This document shows, piece after piece, positions 1 through 10,849 of a stretch of 64,000 nt of DNA. The DNA lies in assembly GCA_014905825.1 (NCBI GenBank), contig JACGCN010000005.1:2418001-2482000 (forward strand). The letters run 5' to 3'. This stretch comes from Lyophyllum atratum (lineage: Eukaryota > Basidiomycota > Agaricomycetes > Agaricales > Lyophyllaceae). Every line of letters starts with the position of its first letter. The stretch's first letter is position 1. The translations under genes and the position numbers were made by a program. The notes beneath the pieces are model-generated. The model was not told the origin of the DNA. It was given only the letters and a program-made list of their open reading frames with translations, and made no database searches.

Positions 1-360
1 AACTCGCTTCGCCATCTGCCATAGGCTTCAACTGCTTGAGGCGGTCTCGCAGCTCGATCCTAAAGGAGTCCGCAGCATACCCGAATGTCCCAGCGCCTGC
101 GACGGCGTGACACTAATTAACTCACAGTAGCCATTTAGGAGCAGGAACAAGGCAGACACGATAAGAGAGAGCACCACGACGTGCAGGAGGGTCCGCGGTT
201 GATGGCGGGTGTGTGTCCGGTTATGAGGGTATCGGTGACGGTCCAGGTTGCGAGAGCGGGGGTGACCCCATCGACATACGGTAATTTTGACCTAGCTATC
301 AATGCCGACATCAGGGGCCTTCGAGGACAAGATCCACAGGAACACAAACAGGTTCTATCA

Positions 361-2081
361 CTAGGTCTTGCATCGGAACGCAGTCCCATTCCAAACACTC
401 CTCTGCGGGTACCGACAATGCTCTCTCTCGGCCCCGTCAAGTCCTGTCCCTATGATCGTCTCTGGAGCGACCCCTTTCTCCACCCAATCCACCATTGCGA
501 GTAAAACATTGTGTGATGAGGCATTTACTACATTCGTCTCACTTCCGTACTGTCCAAATACACACGCGCCTGGTCCGCCGAAACAGTGATTCATTCCTGG
601 GACCAAGAACAGGCGGTAGAAGGAGTCTAAGGAGGGCATTCCAAGAGTCTCGGATATCAAGTTGTAGAGACGTTTGGAGTTCCCTGATAGGATCCACTAG
701 AGGAAGAATATGTTTATCGATTGTCTCCGATATGAGTCACATAGAATACACACCTCATCTCGACGCCCGTGATATGTGAGGAATTTGCCACCCCGCCTCT
801 CGAATGCGGAGAAGTCTCCGTTGAACGTTGAAATTCCTCCAGGGTTGATCTTGTCGACGAGTGCGACGTCCTTTAAACCAAAATCGCTGAAGTCATAATT
901 CGAATCGTTGAAAACCGCATATCTAAACCAATCCTGGCATGATAGAAGGTTAGACAATTGTAGAAAGGCAGAAAAAAGCATCCAAGAATACTAACACGAA
1001 TCAGAATATTGATGCTTCCCCCGAGAGCTATCTCATAGTAGCCGTCTGCTTCAGTCCCAGGATCATAACGAGGAGATATCAGTTCCCCTTCTGAACCGTA
1101 TAGAGGTTGATAGATCTTCCGCAGGGTATCCACCTGGGCCTTGGAAAGACAGCTTGTTGTGTTCTTCGCCGTGCATTGAATTGCCTCGGGCCGAAATTCG
1201 CATGCATCGGGCTCCGTGATAATCCCATCCTTTACCCCGTCCAGTTCATCACACTGCTTCAAAATCTCGACTGCAATTATGTCCCAAAGCGCAGGCGGGA
1301 TGAAACTCGCACTCGTGTTGGCATGTGGAGCACCAACATACCGTCCCATCATCGCACCCCATCCTGCGAAATGGTTCCAATTTGTTGCTGGGGCTCCTGC
1401 GACGATTCCATCGAAGTCTTCAGGGAACTTCAGCGCCGCCTGCGTACCCTGTCTCCCTCCCGTAGAACAGCCCAAGAAGTAGGACTTATCGTGTGATCGT
1501 CTGTAGTAGGCTCTGACAATCTGCTTGCCGATGACGGCCTCGACGTGTATTGCGCGGAAGGCGAAGTCGTTGATGACTTCAGGGTGATTCAAGAATTTAG
1601 TACCGTCGGTGTTTTCGCCGTCATGTCCGTTGTCGGACGCGACCGCCGCGAAGTGCAAGGATGCACCATAGTCAAGGTTCGAATAGTCGACACCTGTTGC
1701 ACTGGATTAATCTGACATACGTATAAATGCCGCATATGGATACGTACACCCTCCGAGTCCACCATTCCCCAAGCCGAGAAAGCGGCCGAACCACGTATCT
1801 GGAAGCCAAGCCTCTGCATGAATGGCTGAAGACGAAGTTGTATTCACGACGAATTGAACACGGCAAACGGAGGAGGAAACCAAGGCTTGGGACGTGCATG
1901 ATCCTGGGGCTGTTACGTTGGCTGGACCGGTAACGTGGGTTGCAGAAAGGATTGTGGTGTCTTCGAGATGAAGACGAGTCTCCAAGGCCGTGCAGGCAGA
2001 AGCACGTTCCATTTCTTGTGCCAGACCATACGTAGCGAATGGGAGGAACGAGGGCAGAATGCGAATGAGTCGAGACGCCAT
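361..2081 (-). CDS. Secreted tannase / feruloyl esterase family protein (copy 1)
   Basis: Secreted serine hydrolase of the fungal tannase/feruloyl esterase family, which cleaves ester bonds in plant phenolics; the exact substrate cannot be told from sequence. Four exons read right to left: 2081-1748, 1693-996, 933-754, 696-361 (introns 54, 62, 57 bp, all GT-AG), giving 515 aa, the usual family length. The ATG at 2081 is followed by a hydrophobic signal sequence ending near LAQE. The family's CS-D-HC catalytic set is complete: Cys187-Ser188 in GCSTGG, Asp403 in YHGRRD, and His441-Cys442 in NHCFGG; the two cysteines are expected to form the disulfide joining Ser and His. A calcium-loop-like CDELDGVKDG stretch is also present. 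Copy 2 at 17455-19160 has the same intron positions. High confidence in family and exon structure. Confidence 0.9.
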
Positions 2082-3257
2082 ACTTGAGATGTTTGCATAG
2101 GTAGTCTCCACGGTCGTTCTTATACCATCAGGATGGAGAATCCGGAAGCCGGTGAGATTGCTGTTTGTGCCGTTCACCTCAAGGGTTGGACCAAGGTGAA
2201 GGAAGACAAGCAATGTGAATCGCAGTCAAACGATTACGCAGTTGAGCAGCCGTGGAGCTGCTCGCCATGGACGCGCGTCGCGGGCGGCTATATCCCTAAA
2301 TCCAGTCGAAGGGTTGGACCAAGCTAGATGGGGCCTATAGCGCAACGTTGGAAGCACATTGCTACTGTACCGCCGAAGAATGACCGAAAAATACGGATCG
2401 CGGGCAGAACTGGAAAGCTGACGCACTTGAGCGGCAAGCCGCTCGCCGCGGACGCGCGTCGTGATAACCTGCGGAGTAGTACATTTATATGCATCGGTAA
2501 CTTCTGCCACACCTTCGCTATATTAGAATTGCTGGAGTGGTAGCTATGTACTCCCGGTTGATGAATGGGTGCATAGCTGTTTTGATGATACCCCTCCAGT
2601 GTAAGCGATGAACTGCGAGGGGGAGTAGTAGGATCAAGAACAGGCGCCATCATTAGGGGCGCTGAGGCTTCCAAGAAGTTGCAGCATGGCCCTCATTGCT
2701 TCTGAACGAGCAGGGAGTGACAGTGGGAAGGCTCTCTGTACTGCAAAGATGAAGTCCATTCGAGATGATGACACAAGAAGAACGACAGGTCATTGTACGG
2801 GGTCAAAAACCTGGGTAGGAAACGGATTGTAGGCACGGTTCCGTAAAACGAAGCATGTAATGGCTGGTCTGGGATGTATGGCGAGTGAAGAGAGCGAAAA
2901 AGGAACGTTTCAACGACCCTCAAAACTCTATCTAATCTAATCTGCATATCGTGGGACCGTGGCCGTGAAGTCGGGAGTTCGAATCCTCTCTCTGTCGCCC
3001 TCAGGTCGCCCTCGTTGTATCTGCCCCATCACGTACTGTTACCCTGCGCTCGACAATGCACTCAGGAACAACGATGTCAACGAACGCCTATGTAGCTGTC
3101 CTATCAACATAATTTTACCTGGAATCGACAAGTGTGTCTTTCGGTTGTCGTCCAGACACCGGCAACCATACTTACTACGAAGGCGCCCACAAACAGGCGA
3201 TAATGCAGTGGTAGCACAAATCTCTGTTACGTTATCATAGCCGATAAGAGACTCGTA
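2082..3257. other. Intergenic region between tannase 1 and the tail-anchored protein
   Basis: Upstream region of the tannase and 3' flank of the next minus-strand gene. Apart from the paired hairpin repeats at 2181-2461 I see no coding sequence, and small open frames here have no recognisable motifs. Confidence 0.6.
2181..2461. repeat. Two diverged direct repeats, each with a short hairpin
   Basis: AAGGGTTGGACCAAG occurs at 2181-2195 and 2309-2323. About 50-110 bp after each copy lies a perfect 7-bp stem (GAGCAGC/GCTGCTC at 2244-2250 and 2257-2263; GAGCGGC/GCCGCTC at 2429-2435 and 2438-2444). Both stems are followed by GCC-NN-GGACGCGCGTCG. The stem differs between copies but pairing is preserved. 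It lies just upstream of the minus-strand tannase start, so it could be promoter DNA. Function unknown. Confidence 0.55.
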
Positions 3258-4905
3258 TTAGCGGACATCGTACTTGAACAAGGCACCAAAAGTATCAAAG
3301 GAAAGAAGTGGTAAAAGCTGGCGGATATTGTGGATCACTGTGGTGTTGGTAGCCAAGGTATCCTTGAGGAAGGCTCGAGACATACAAGCGGCCGTGCATG
3401 TTCCAAAGAGTAAAAGCCAAACGAAAAATGACAAACTCGCAAGAGCACAAGCACCATTGGGTATTGTGTCGTTGATGCTTTCCACCTCCGAGGTCTCTTC
3501 CTCGATGCTTTCCGCCTTCGGGGTCTCTTCCTTGATGCTTTCCACCTTCGGGGTCTCTTCTTTGATGCTTTCCACCTCCAAGGCCTCTTCGTCCATGCTC
3601 TCCACCTTCGGGGTCTCTTCGTTGGTGCTTTCCACCTTCGAGGTCTCTGGAGCATAGATCTCCGGACACGACACGGTCACCGAAAGGGTGGGATCCCAAC
3701 CCGTCGAAACCTGGTACCCAGGAGGTGCGACGACGTGAAAACCTTCACAGCCCGCTGCGGGCGGGGCTGAGGCTGTCAAATTCGAGCAGCAGACGCAGCG
3801 CCCACATCGTCGGCCACCACGTGGAGGGAAGGATACGGTATGGACAATACCGCCGGGAAGAGGCGAAGGGTTATCCGGGGCTGCTTGAATTATCGAGACG
3901 CGACACCTCGCTTCGTCCAGCGAGCTGAGAGCTGAAGGCTGCGACTTTGTTACCACATAGGAGATATAAGGGCCAATCGATATTGAGATGCTATGTCCAA
4001 AGGGTACGATGATGCTCGGATCGTGGGTGATAAGAGAGGATGCTGACGCGGATGAACAACAAGGGCACGATCCGCAAGGCTGCCACGCCGGGGAGGCTAG
4101 CGAATCCGCACTGACGCGTGTGGTATCATTGCTGTCAGATGCGTCTTGGACCAATGAGTTGGTGGCCGCCGTGACATGTGGACGATGCTGCGCGTTCTCA
4201 GAGGTGTTCAAGTGACTAGCGGCGAGGAACGTAGGAGGAGGTGCATCGGCTGGCTCAAGCTCTGCAGGTAACGGAGCACGGGCAGGGAAGATTGGGAGAT
4301 CGTCGGTCGTTTGATCCCGGGCGGAGCCACCCGCTGAAAAAAGGATCGAAATCTTGAAAGACTCCCCGTCTAATTCGATTTTGATGTTACGAAGGCCATA
4401 TTGGTCAGCGATGAATGATGAAAGATGGTCGCGCATCATGTTCCAGTATCGCTTGGTGTTCAAGGGAAGGCGTGGCGTAGTCATCGTATAGCAGGACTGG
4501 TGCGGGTCTGTTTCTAACCATGCCGGTCGCAAAGTTCGATCATCAGCGGCTTGGACAAGACGAGAGCGTCTAGTATATAGCTTAGCATTTGTCTTTAAAA
4601 GGTATCTGAGGTACGCACTCTCGTTCGAAAAGGAACGTGATAAGGCGTCGAGAATCCTGGAGCCATGCATCTGCCGCTTCGCTGCCACACTGAGCTGCGA
4701 TCTTATCGATGCATTCGCTGAAGGTAAGTGCAGTCGCAGACGGTCCTGATATGATATTGGTGGTCTGAGTCGTTGTTTCAACGAGGATAGGTAATAAGTC
4801 AGAAGTCGGCAATGAAGTCATCGAGGGTCCTGATATGATATTGGTGGTCTGAGTCGTCGTTTCAACGAGGATAGGTGATACGTCAGAAGTCGATGGTGAA
4901 CTCAT
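3258..4905 (-). CDS. Lineage-specific tail-anchored protein with tandem repeats and CxxCxCC motifs
   Basis: Function unknown. Two exons, 4905-4619 and 4569-3258, with a 49-bp GTGCGT...CTAG intron, giving 532 aa. The N-terminus carries a 23-residue repeat twice (residues 6-28 and 34-56, TSDxxPILVETTTQTTNI...). A conserved segment around LRPAWLET (residues 109-116) and KRYWNMMRDHLSSFI is shared with the protein at 36451-37568. The middle has two copies of a cysteine cluster, CGSCPCC and CGRCVCC, each followed by a similar Ser/Ala-rich stretch, suggesting internal duplication. About six copies of a KVESIxEETP-like unit come next, then one hydrophobic segment (LSFFVWLLLFGTC) near the C-terminus, so it is probably tail-anchored. 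The intron was placed by matching the paralogue's splice phase. Confident that it is a gene; role not known. Confidence 0.75.
3475..3655 (-). repeat. Coding tandem repeat, about 30-33 bp unit, about six copies
   Basis: Direct repeats of a unit reading CTTTCCACCTTCGGGGTCTC on the plus strand encode acidic KVES(I/M)xEETP units in the protein on the minus strand. Copies differ by a few bases and unit length alternates slightly, which fits an older, drifting minisatellite. Confidence 0.8.
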
Positions 4906-5404
4906 TTGTTAACGGTTTGTTGTCGATTGGGTCGAGCGGGGGGATGCCTTCAACCTTGGTACGCACCCGTGTTATATAGAAAATTGTGAAAGAAATATGA
5001 GAAAGGATGCAAGGGTGTCTTAGACGTCCTTTGTGACAATTGGCTCACTGCCAGGCTTGGAGACGCCTGATACCACCATACCCACGCAACATACGAAACA
5101 AAGAACCAGGGCATGCCTTGGACTCGAGTGGCGTCAAGTTTGTCGTAAGGTCGCCTCGGGGTCGCCAGTTAAGCCTGAGTATGTAGGAAGACGAAAGATT
5201 CAGAAACCAGAAACGCCGAGTCACAACAAACGTCCTCAAACGATGTGATGGGAGAAATTTTATTGACTCCGATGTGATCCAAGTCCAAATGCAAATACTA
5301 ATTAGGTTGCCAGATGCAGAGCAGGCGAAAGCACGACATAAAGTACAGCAAATCAAAGCAGCGATAAGAAAACATGGACTCAATAATCCCAAGAAATGGT
5401 ATCT
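4906..5404. other. Intergenic, nothing recognised
   Basis: Holds the upstream region of the tail-anchored gene and the 3' flank of the PH-domain gene. No gene or repeat is evident. Confidence 0.5.
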
Positions 5405-8400
5405 TTATTTTCCTTCCGCAAATTCCATCGCGGAGTCCAGACCCCTCACAAGCCGATGCACAAAGACGGCCCTCTTGCTTTTCGCGCCTTGAGTAGTAGC
5501 ACCTCCATCCACGGTAGGCGATGCTGGTCTTCCTTCCTCTAGTATCGCTCCAGCATTAAGACTGGAGCCGGACTTGACACGCCGCATGATCGATCTGCCC
5601 GTCTCGGTCTTCGTTGGGCTCCTGACTTGGCTTGTCGCAGGCTGTTGTACGAGCTGGTGCGTACTCGACGTAGCCAGGGACAACTTCGGGCGCTGAAGCT
5701 TGCGTGCCTCCTTCGCCTCCCGCTCCAAGTCCTTAGCTCTCTCCTTCTCTTTCGCCTTTTCTTCCTTCTCCTTCGCTTTATCCTCTTTCTCCTTCGTGCG
5801 TTTTTTCCTTCTCTCTGAGCCGATCCGCTTCTTTCGTGGCATCTTTCTTCAGCAACCCGCCACGTGCGAGGACGCTTGAAGACCGCCCCAGCGACCCACC
5901 AACGCCTCCCAAGCTTACGAGCCCGGCAGAACTTGCCCTACGCGGCACCGTTGCAGGGCCAGTCGGGCCAACAGTAGCTTGTGTAGATGAGGAAGCACGC
6001 GGCGTCTCGTCATCTCCGGGGAAGTTGGACGACAAGCCGGGCGAGAAAGGAGGCGATTGTGTTGGAGGGTGCGAAGGAATGGGGAATGAGAAATTCGATG
6101 CTATGGGCGACCGTAAGATGGATGCATGCGGGGTGATTACTGCGCCTTGCAATAACGAAAACGTCTGGTCCGCAGTGATGATAGGCATGCTCGGGCGCCG
6201 CAGGTTTGGGTCTGTGGTATTTGCCCCCGTTCTGAGGCCAGTAGCGTACATTGATGTGGAGTGAGAAAGGCTTGCACCGATAGGTAAAGGGTGCTTGCGG
6301 ATGACATGGTTGTTGCCTAGCGGCGACGTAGATTGGGAGTGATTATGACCGTGATGTGAGTGTGACGATGTGCCCGTAGGTGAGGATGACCGATCTACAG
6401 GGGAGAAGCTCATTGCACGTTGGCGGCGAGAGAGCGATTCCGAGGAAGAAGCGGAGTAAAGGGTACCCGAAGGCGTAGAAACTAGAAAGCAAAACGAAGA
6501 CATTAAGTCCTGCTTCGAACAATCGGAAGACGAGACGACGTACAAGAAGTAGGTGCACCAGAATGCATCGTCGTGACCACTGCACTAGGCTCATACCGGA
6601 TTCTCCTTTCCCTGACCTGCTTCCGGTCCTCCTCCACGTTTTTCGGCGGCACCAACATCTCCTCTTCAGATTCATGCATAGCATGCGCTAGAGCCTCAGC
6701 GGCGACTCTCATCCGTTCCTCCTCCTCCTCTCGTTTTTGCTGTGCCTGTGCCTGATGCTGTCGATGTAAATCCGCCATCCAGCCGTGCCACTCCGCCTCG
6801 CTCTCCTCCTCACTATCGCTCACCCAATCAACTTCCCCGTGTCCTCACTAAAGTCCGAATCATACACAGTCGCAGACGAGGCCGACTCCGCATCATCGCC
6901 GAAAACTCCAAAAGCACCCTGCGCTTTCTCCTTGCTCCCTCTCGTGATCGTGCTGGTGCGCGAGGTGGTGCTCCTCCTCCGGTGCTTCAAGCTCAGCGTC
7001 TCCCGCCTCTTCCTCCGAATATCCGCATTCACCTTCTCATCCACCCCGTCGCGATTCCGCACTTCCTCCAGATCCAGATCCAGCTGCTTCCCGCACTGCC
7101 ACAGCACCCACTTCATCGCACGGCCGACATCGCCCATTCCCGCCCGTTGCGCACGCTGCGTGACCTCTGTGCGCCATTCCGGGTATGGAAGCACCCCAAA
7201 GGTCTTGGGTGCTGCTACATTGGCGTGAGACAGGCCTGCGAGAGCGGACGGGTGTTCTGGGGGTTCGAAGCGGAATCGATCGCTGTTGGAGGAGGTGGAG
7301 ATCGGGGAGAGATGCTCGGCTGAATGGCGTATGTGTGACGAGGAAGGGGGGTAACTTGATTCCTCATTTCCATCATTGTCGGATATGGAAGGTCCTGTCC
7401 AGTGGAAATGCAGAGAGCTTGAACCTGAAGCTCTAGGGGATATAGGGCTGGGGAACGGCGTCGGTGTTGGGGTCGGCGTAGGCGTCGAGATGGGGGTCGG
7501 GGAAGCAAAGATAGGTGAGGAGGCGATGAAGGATGATGCCATGGGCGGGGTGAGATGCCGATGCAGAATGCGCAGGAAGCTCGAGAACGCTGCTCAAAGT
7601 AATCAGCCATAATGTCTACCAACGGACGAACTCGCTTACCCGTGTCATCACCCATGTCCAAGACAATCCACTCCGCCTTCTCCTTCTCCCTCTCCTTCTC
7701 CTCCTCCACCTTCCTCGCGCGCTCCTTCTCCTTCCGCCTCTCCAAATTGGCCTTCTCCTTCTCCAGCCTATCCTCCTCCTCATGCACGGACTCGGCTTCA
7801 TGCCCCACATCCGTCCCCTCAGAAGCAGCTACCCCCCACCGCGCGGCTTCAGCGCTCTCATAGCGGTACCCATAACGGTACCCGTACCGATACGCATCAG
7901 CGCCCTTCCCTGCAGCACCGCCCCCAACGTCGGACGCTTCACCATCGGACCCAGCGACGTCCGAGCTGTCCGTATGCGCGAACACGGGCGAAGACCACGC
8001 CTCGGACTCGGCCTCGTCCTCGCCGTCGCTGGCTACGCCTGTCAGTTCGGAGTGGGGGTGGGCACGGGAAGCGATGGAAGGCGGGGCTCCTGTGTCGTGC
8101 GCATGCGAGGTGGGATAGTCAGAGTCCGTATCGGTGTCGGGGTCTGCGTCCCCGTCCCTGTCACCCTCCACGTCTGCATCGTCTGCATCTTGAACGTCGC
8201 CACCCTCCTCTAGATCTAGCTCTGTAGCCTTGGCCTTGCCTTTATTCACTGGTGTGCCCTTTGACGCCTCCACCTCAAGTTCTCTGCCCCTTTCCAGACC
8301 AGGTCCACCACCCCGAACGACCTGCACCTTCGCCTCATCCTCCTCCGAAGAGCTAGTCATGCCCTCCCCCGACCTTCTCGCAAACGTGATGCTCGCTTCA

Positions 8401-10849
8401 GCGTCCGCCTCCGACAGCGCCGCCCTCTCCCGCTCGCGTTCCAGCTCCTCCCGCCTCTCCCTCTCGAGTAGTTCCTGCTTCCGCTCCTGCATGAACCGCT
8501 CCTTCGCATCCTGCACCCCCACGGAAAGGCCCAGACCGAGCCCCATGCCCATGCCCATCCCACCGAGAACGACGCCGCCGTGGTCTCGATGCTTGGATTT
8601 GTCTTTGTGCTTGGGTTTGGGCTCGCGATCCTTCTTGACGCCGAATGCGGTGATCCAGGCGCGGTTGTCCTTGTCCTCCTTGTCTTTCCCCCTCTCTTTC
8701 TCCTTCTCCTTCTCCTTGTCGTCCCGCTCCCAAGGAAGTAGCCCCTTCCCTTTCTTCAGCTTCCCCTCCTTCCTCTTTTCCTTCTCCTTCTCCTTCTTCT
8801 TCTTATCCCTCCCACCATCCCCAGTACCCGTCCCCATCTCCCTCCCCTCCTTCCTCGCCCTCTCCCCCTTCTTATCCTCATACCCCCGCACATACCCCCA
8901 GCTCCTCTCGCCCTCCCCCACCCCCTCCCCCACGGCAACCTTCCTTAGTCGATCCGCGCTCCTAAACTTCACACACACGATGCGCAGATCGTCAATTGCC
9001 TCCTCGCCGATCATCCTTGCACCCCCTCCTTCTTGGTGGTGCGTGTCGGACTCGGAGTCGGAGTGAATGGAGGGAGGGGCGGGAAGGGTGGAGGTTGAGA
9101 AGCGCGAGTGGCCGTGGAGGGAGGGTGGGGGGTTTGCTTTTTCCTTGCCCTTTTTCTTGGAGGGGGCGATGGAGGGCGGGTGGTGTGGGAAGTGCGGGGA
9201 GTGCGGGGGGTCGTTGCTCTGGTTCTGCCCCTGGTTACGGTCCTGGTTATGGGAGAGATAGGGCGACTTGGAGAGGTAGTCGGCGCCGCGAAGGGCAGTG
9301 AGGGAGGAGAGGGGGAGTATATGCGTCGGGTTCGGATCCTGTAGCCCACACAATAAGAATAAGTAAGAAATAGCACAAGCACACCAAAGAAACAACGCAC
9401 GTCCCGATCCTTACACAGACTCAGCACCCCCTCCCTAATAACCACCCACCGCGTCCTCCACTCCAGACTCGTCCTCCTCCCCCTCCCCCCACTCCCGCTC
9501 CCGCCCTTACCTCCCAACCCCACCCGAGCATCCCACCCCCCATACCCATACCCATGCTCCCGCCCCTGCGCACTAGCCATTGGCGGCGGCTGCCCGATCC
9601 CGAGGCCCAAGGCCCGGGAATCGACGAAGGAGCTCCCGACGCCGCCGTACCCGTACCCGTACCCGTTCGCAAAATTCGCGAGGGGAACCTCGAGCGCGGG
9701 TTCGCGCCATACGACGCGGAGGGCTCGTACGGGGCCCTCCCAGTAGGGTTGCACGTACGTCGGGAGGAGCGTGCGGTTAAGCGGGGGGAGGTACACGTAT
9801 GGGGCTGCGGGGGCGGAGGTGGTGGTAGCGGAAGAGGCGGGGAGGGCTAGGGAGTAAAGGCTCGTGCTGCGGTGGTGCTGCGTGCCACCCCCGTGTCCGT
9901 GCTCCGAGACCGTCGCCAGAGGCTGCGGGGCGGCACTCTTGCTGGAGGACGAGGACGGCGTCGCCCACGTGGCGGGCATAACGCACACCCCACCATGCGC
10001 GTGCATCTCCAGCAGCTCGTACGGCGCAAGATCGTGCATCGCCAGCGAGAGCTCGTCCTCGAGGATCTGGCCCGTCGAGAAGCGCATCAGGGTGTACGCC
10101 GTCGGGGCTGTGTTGTACTTCGCCCATTTCCCGGAGGGAGGGGGCGGGGGTAAGGGTGCGGGCGGAGGGAGGTGTTGAAGGACGATGGGGAGGGGCGGGG
10201 GAGGGCTGGGCTTGTAGAGCTCGGCTTCGTCGAAGGAGTCGGCGCCTTCGTCGGGTGTGTCATATTCGTCGTCGTCTTCGTAGCCGTCGGTAGGGCTTGA
10301 TATGGGTGTGCCCTCTGCGCTTTGAGTCGGGGTTGGGTCCGTTACGAGGTCGTCGCTCTTGGCTTTTGCCTTTCCCTTGCCTTTCTTCCTCTCCCTATCC
10401 TTGCCTTTCCCCCCTTTCGCGAACAGGATGGGGGAGATGGGCCGCCGCCTTGGATCCGGCGCGAATGTGATCGGAGAGGCGGGGCGGAAGCGGTGGCCGG
10501 GGGGTGTGGGCGCGGTGTGCGGGGTATGGGAGTGGTGGGCAGCTGAACTCGAACTTGGGGATGTGGTGGTGCGGGAGACCCAAGGATGGAGGCTAGAGTC
10601 GAGGGAGACGCCTAGGCATTTCGAGAGGATCCAGAGCTTGACTTCTTTCACCTTCCATTCTGGATGGACGTGCGTGGTGAGCCACTGGTCGTAGGGTACT
10701 ACAATCACGCGAGAAGACGTCAATTTTTAGTGGGGTGTGCAGTCGACCCCTACGACGAGGGGAGAGGGGAGAGGGAGAGGGGACGTACTGAATCTGCATG
10801 CGAGGGGGAGGAGCTGCGGTGGGCCCTCGGTATCTGCCAGGCCTGGCAT
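5405..10849 (-). CDS. Large PH-domain protein with two apparent homopolymer frameshifts
   Basis: Cytoplasmic or cortical pleckstrin-homology protein of about 1,726 aa; role unknown. Exons 10849-10789, 10698-9401, 9338-7640, 7589-6544 and 6481-5405, all introns GT-AG (50-90 bp). Conserved N-terminal IPYDQWLTTHVHPEWKVKEV segment (from residue 21), then Pro/Ser-rich linker. The PH domain starts near WRTRWVVIREGVLSLCKDRD (about residue 435), resumes at RIVCVKFRSADRLRK (about 572) and ends near AWITAFGV (about 681), so it seems split by long Lys/Glu-rich insertions. A conserved PYPEWRTEV region, an acidic WHGWMADLHRQ motif and a highly charged coiled tail follow. The frame breaks twice inside exons, at a C4 run (6835-6838) and a T6 run (5801-5806); opposite one-base changes would restore it. 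The start is uncertain: an in-frame ATG also lies at 11074. Confidence 0.75.

Noticed and set aside
2960..2999. tRNA-like T-loop (GTTCGAATCC) after GTGGCCGTGAAGTC
   Set aside because: The T-stem does not pair properly with a 7-nt loop and no acceptor stem or D-arm is found upstream or downstream.
3295..3699. Minus-strand frame full of GGKHQRRDPEGG repeats
   Set aside because: It is a shifted frame of the KVES tandem repeat in the tail-anchored protein.
8230..9066. 278-codon plus-strand open frame
   Set aside because: It is antisense to the charged, low-complexity exon of the PH-domain gene; its Ser/Phe/Leu-rich composition is the mirror of Lys/Glu/Arg codons.
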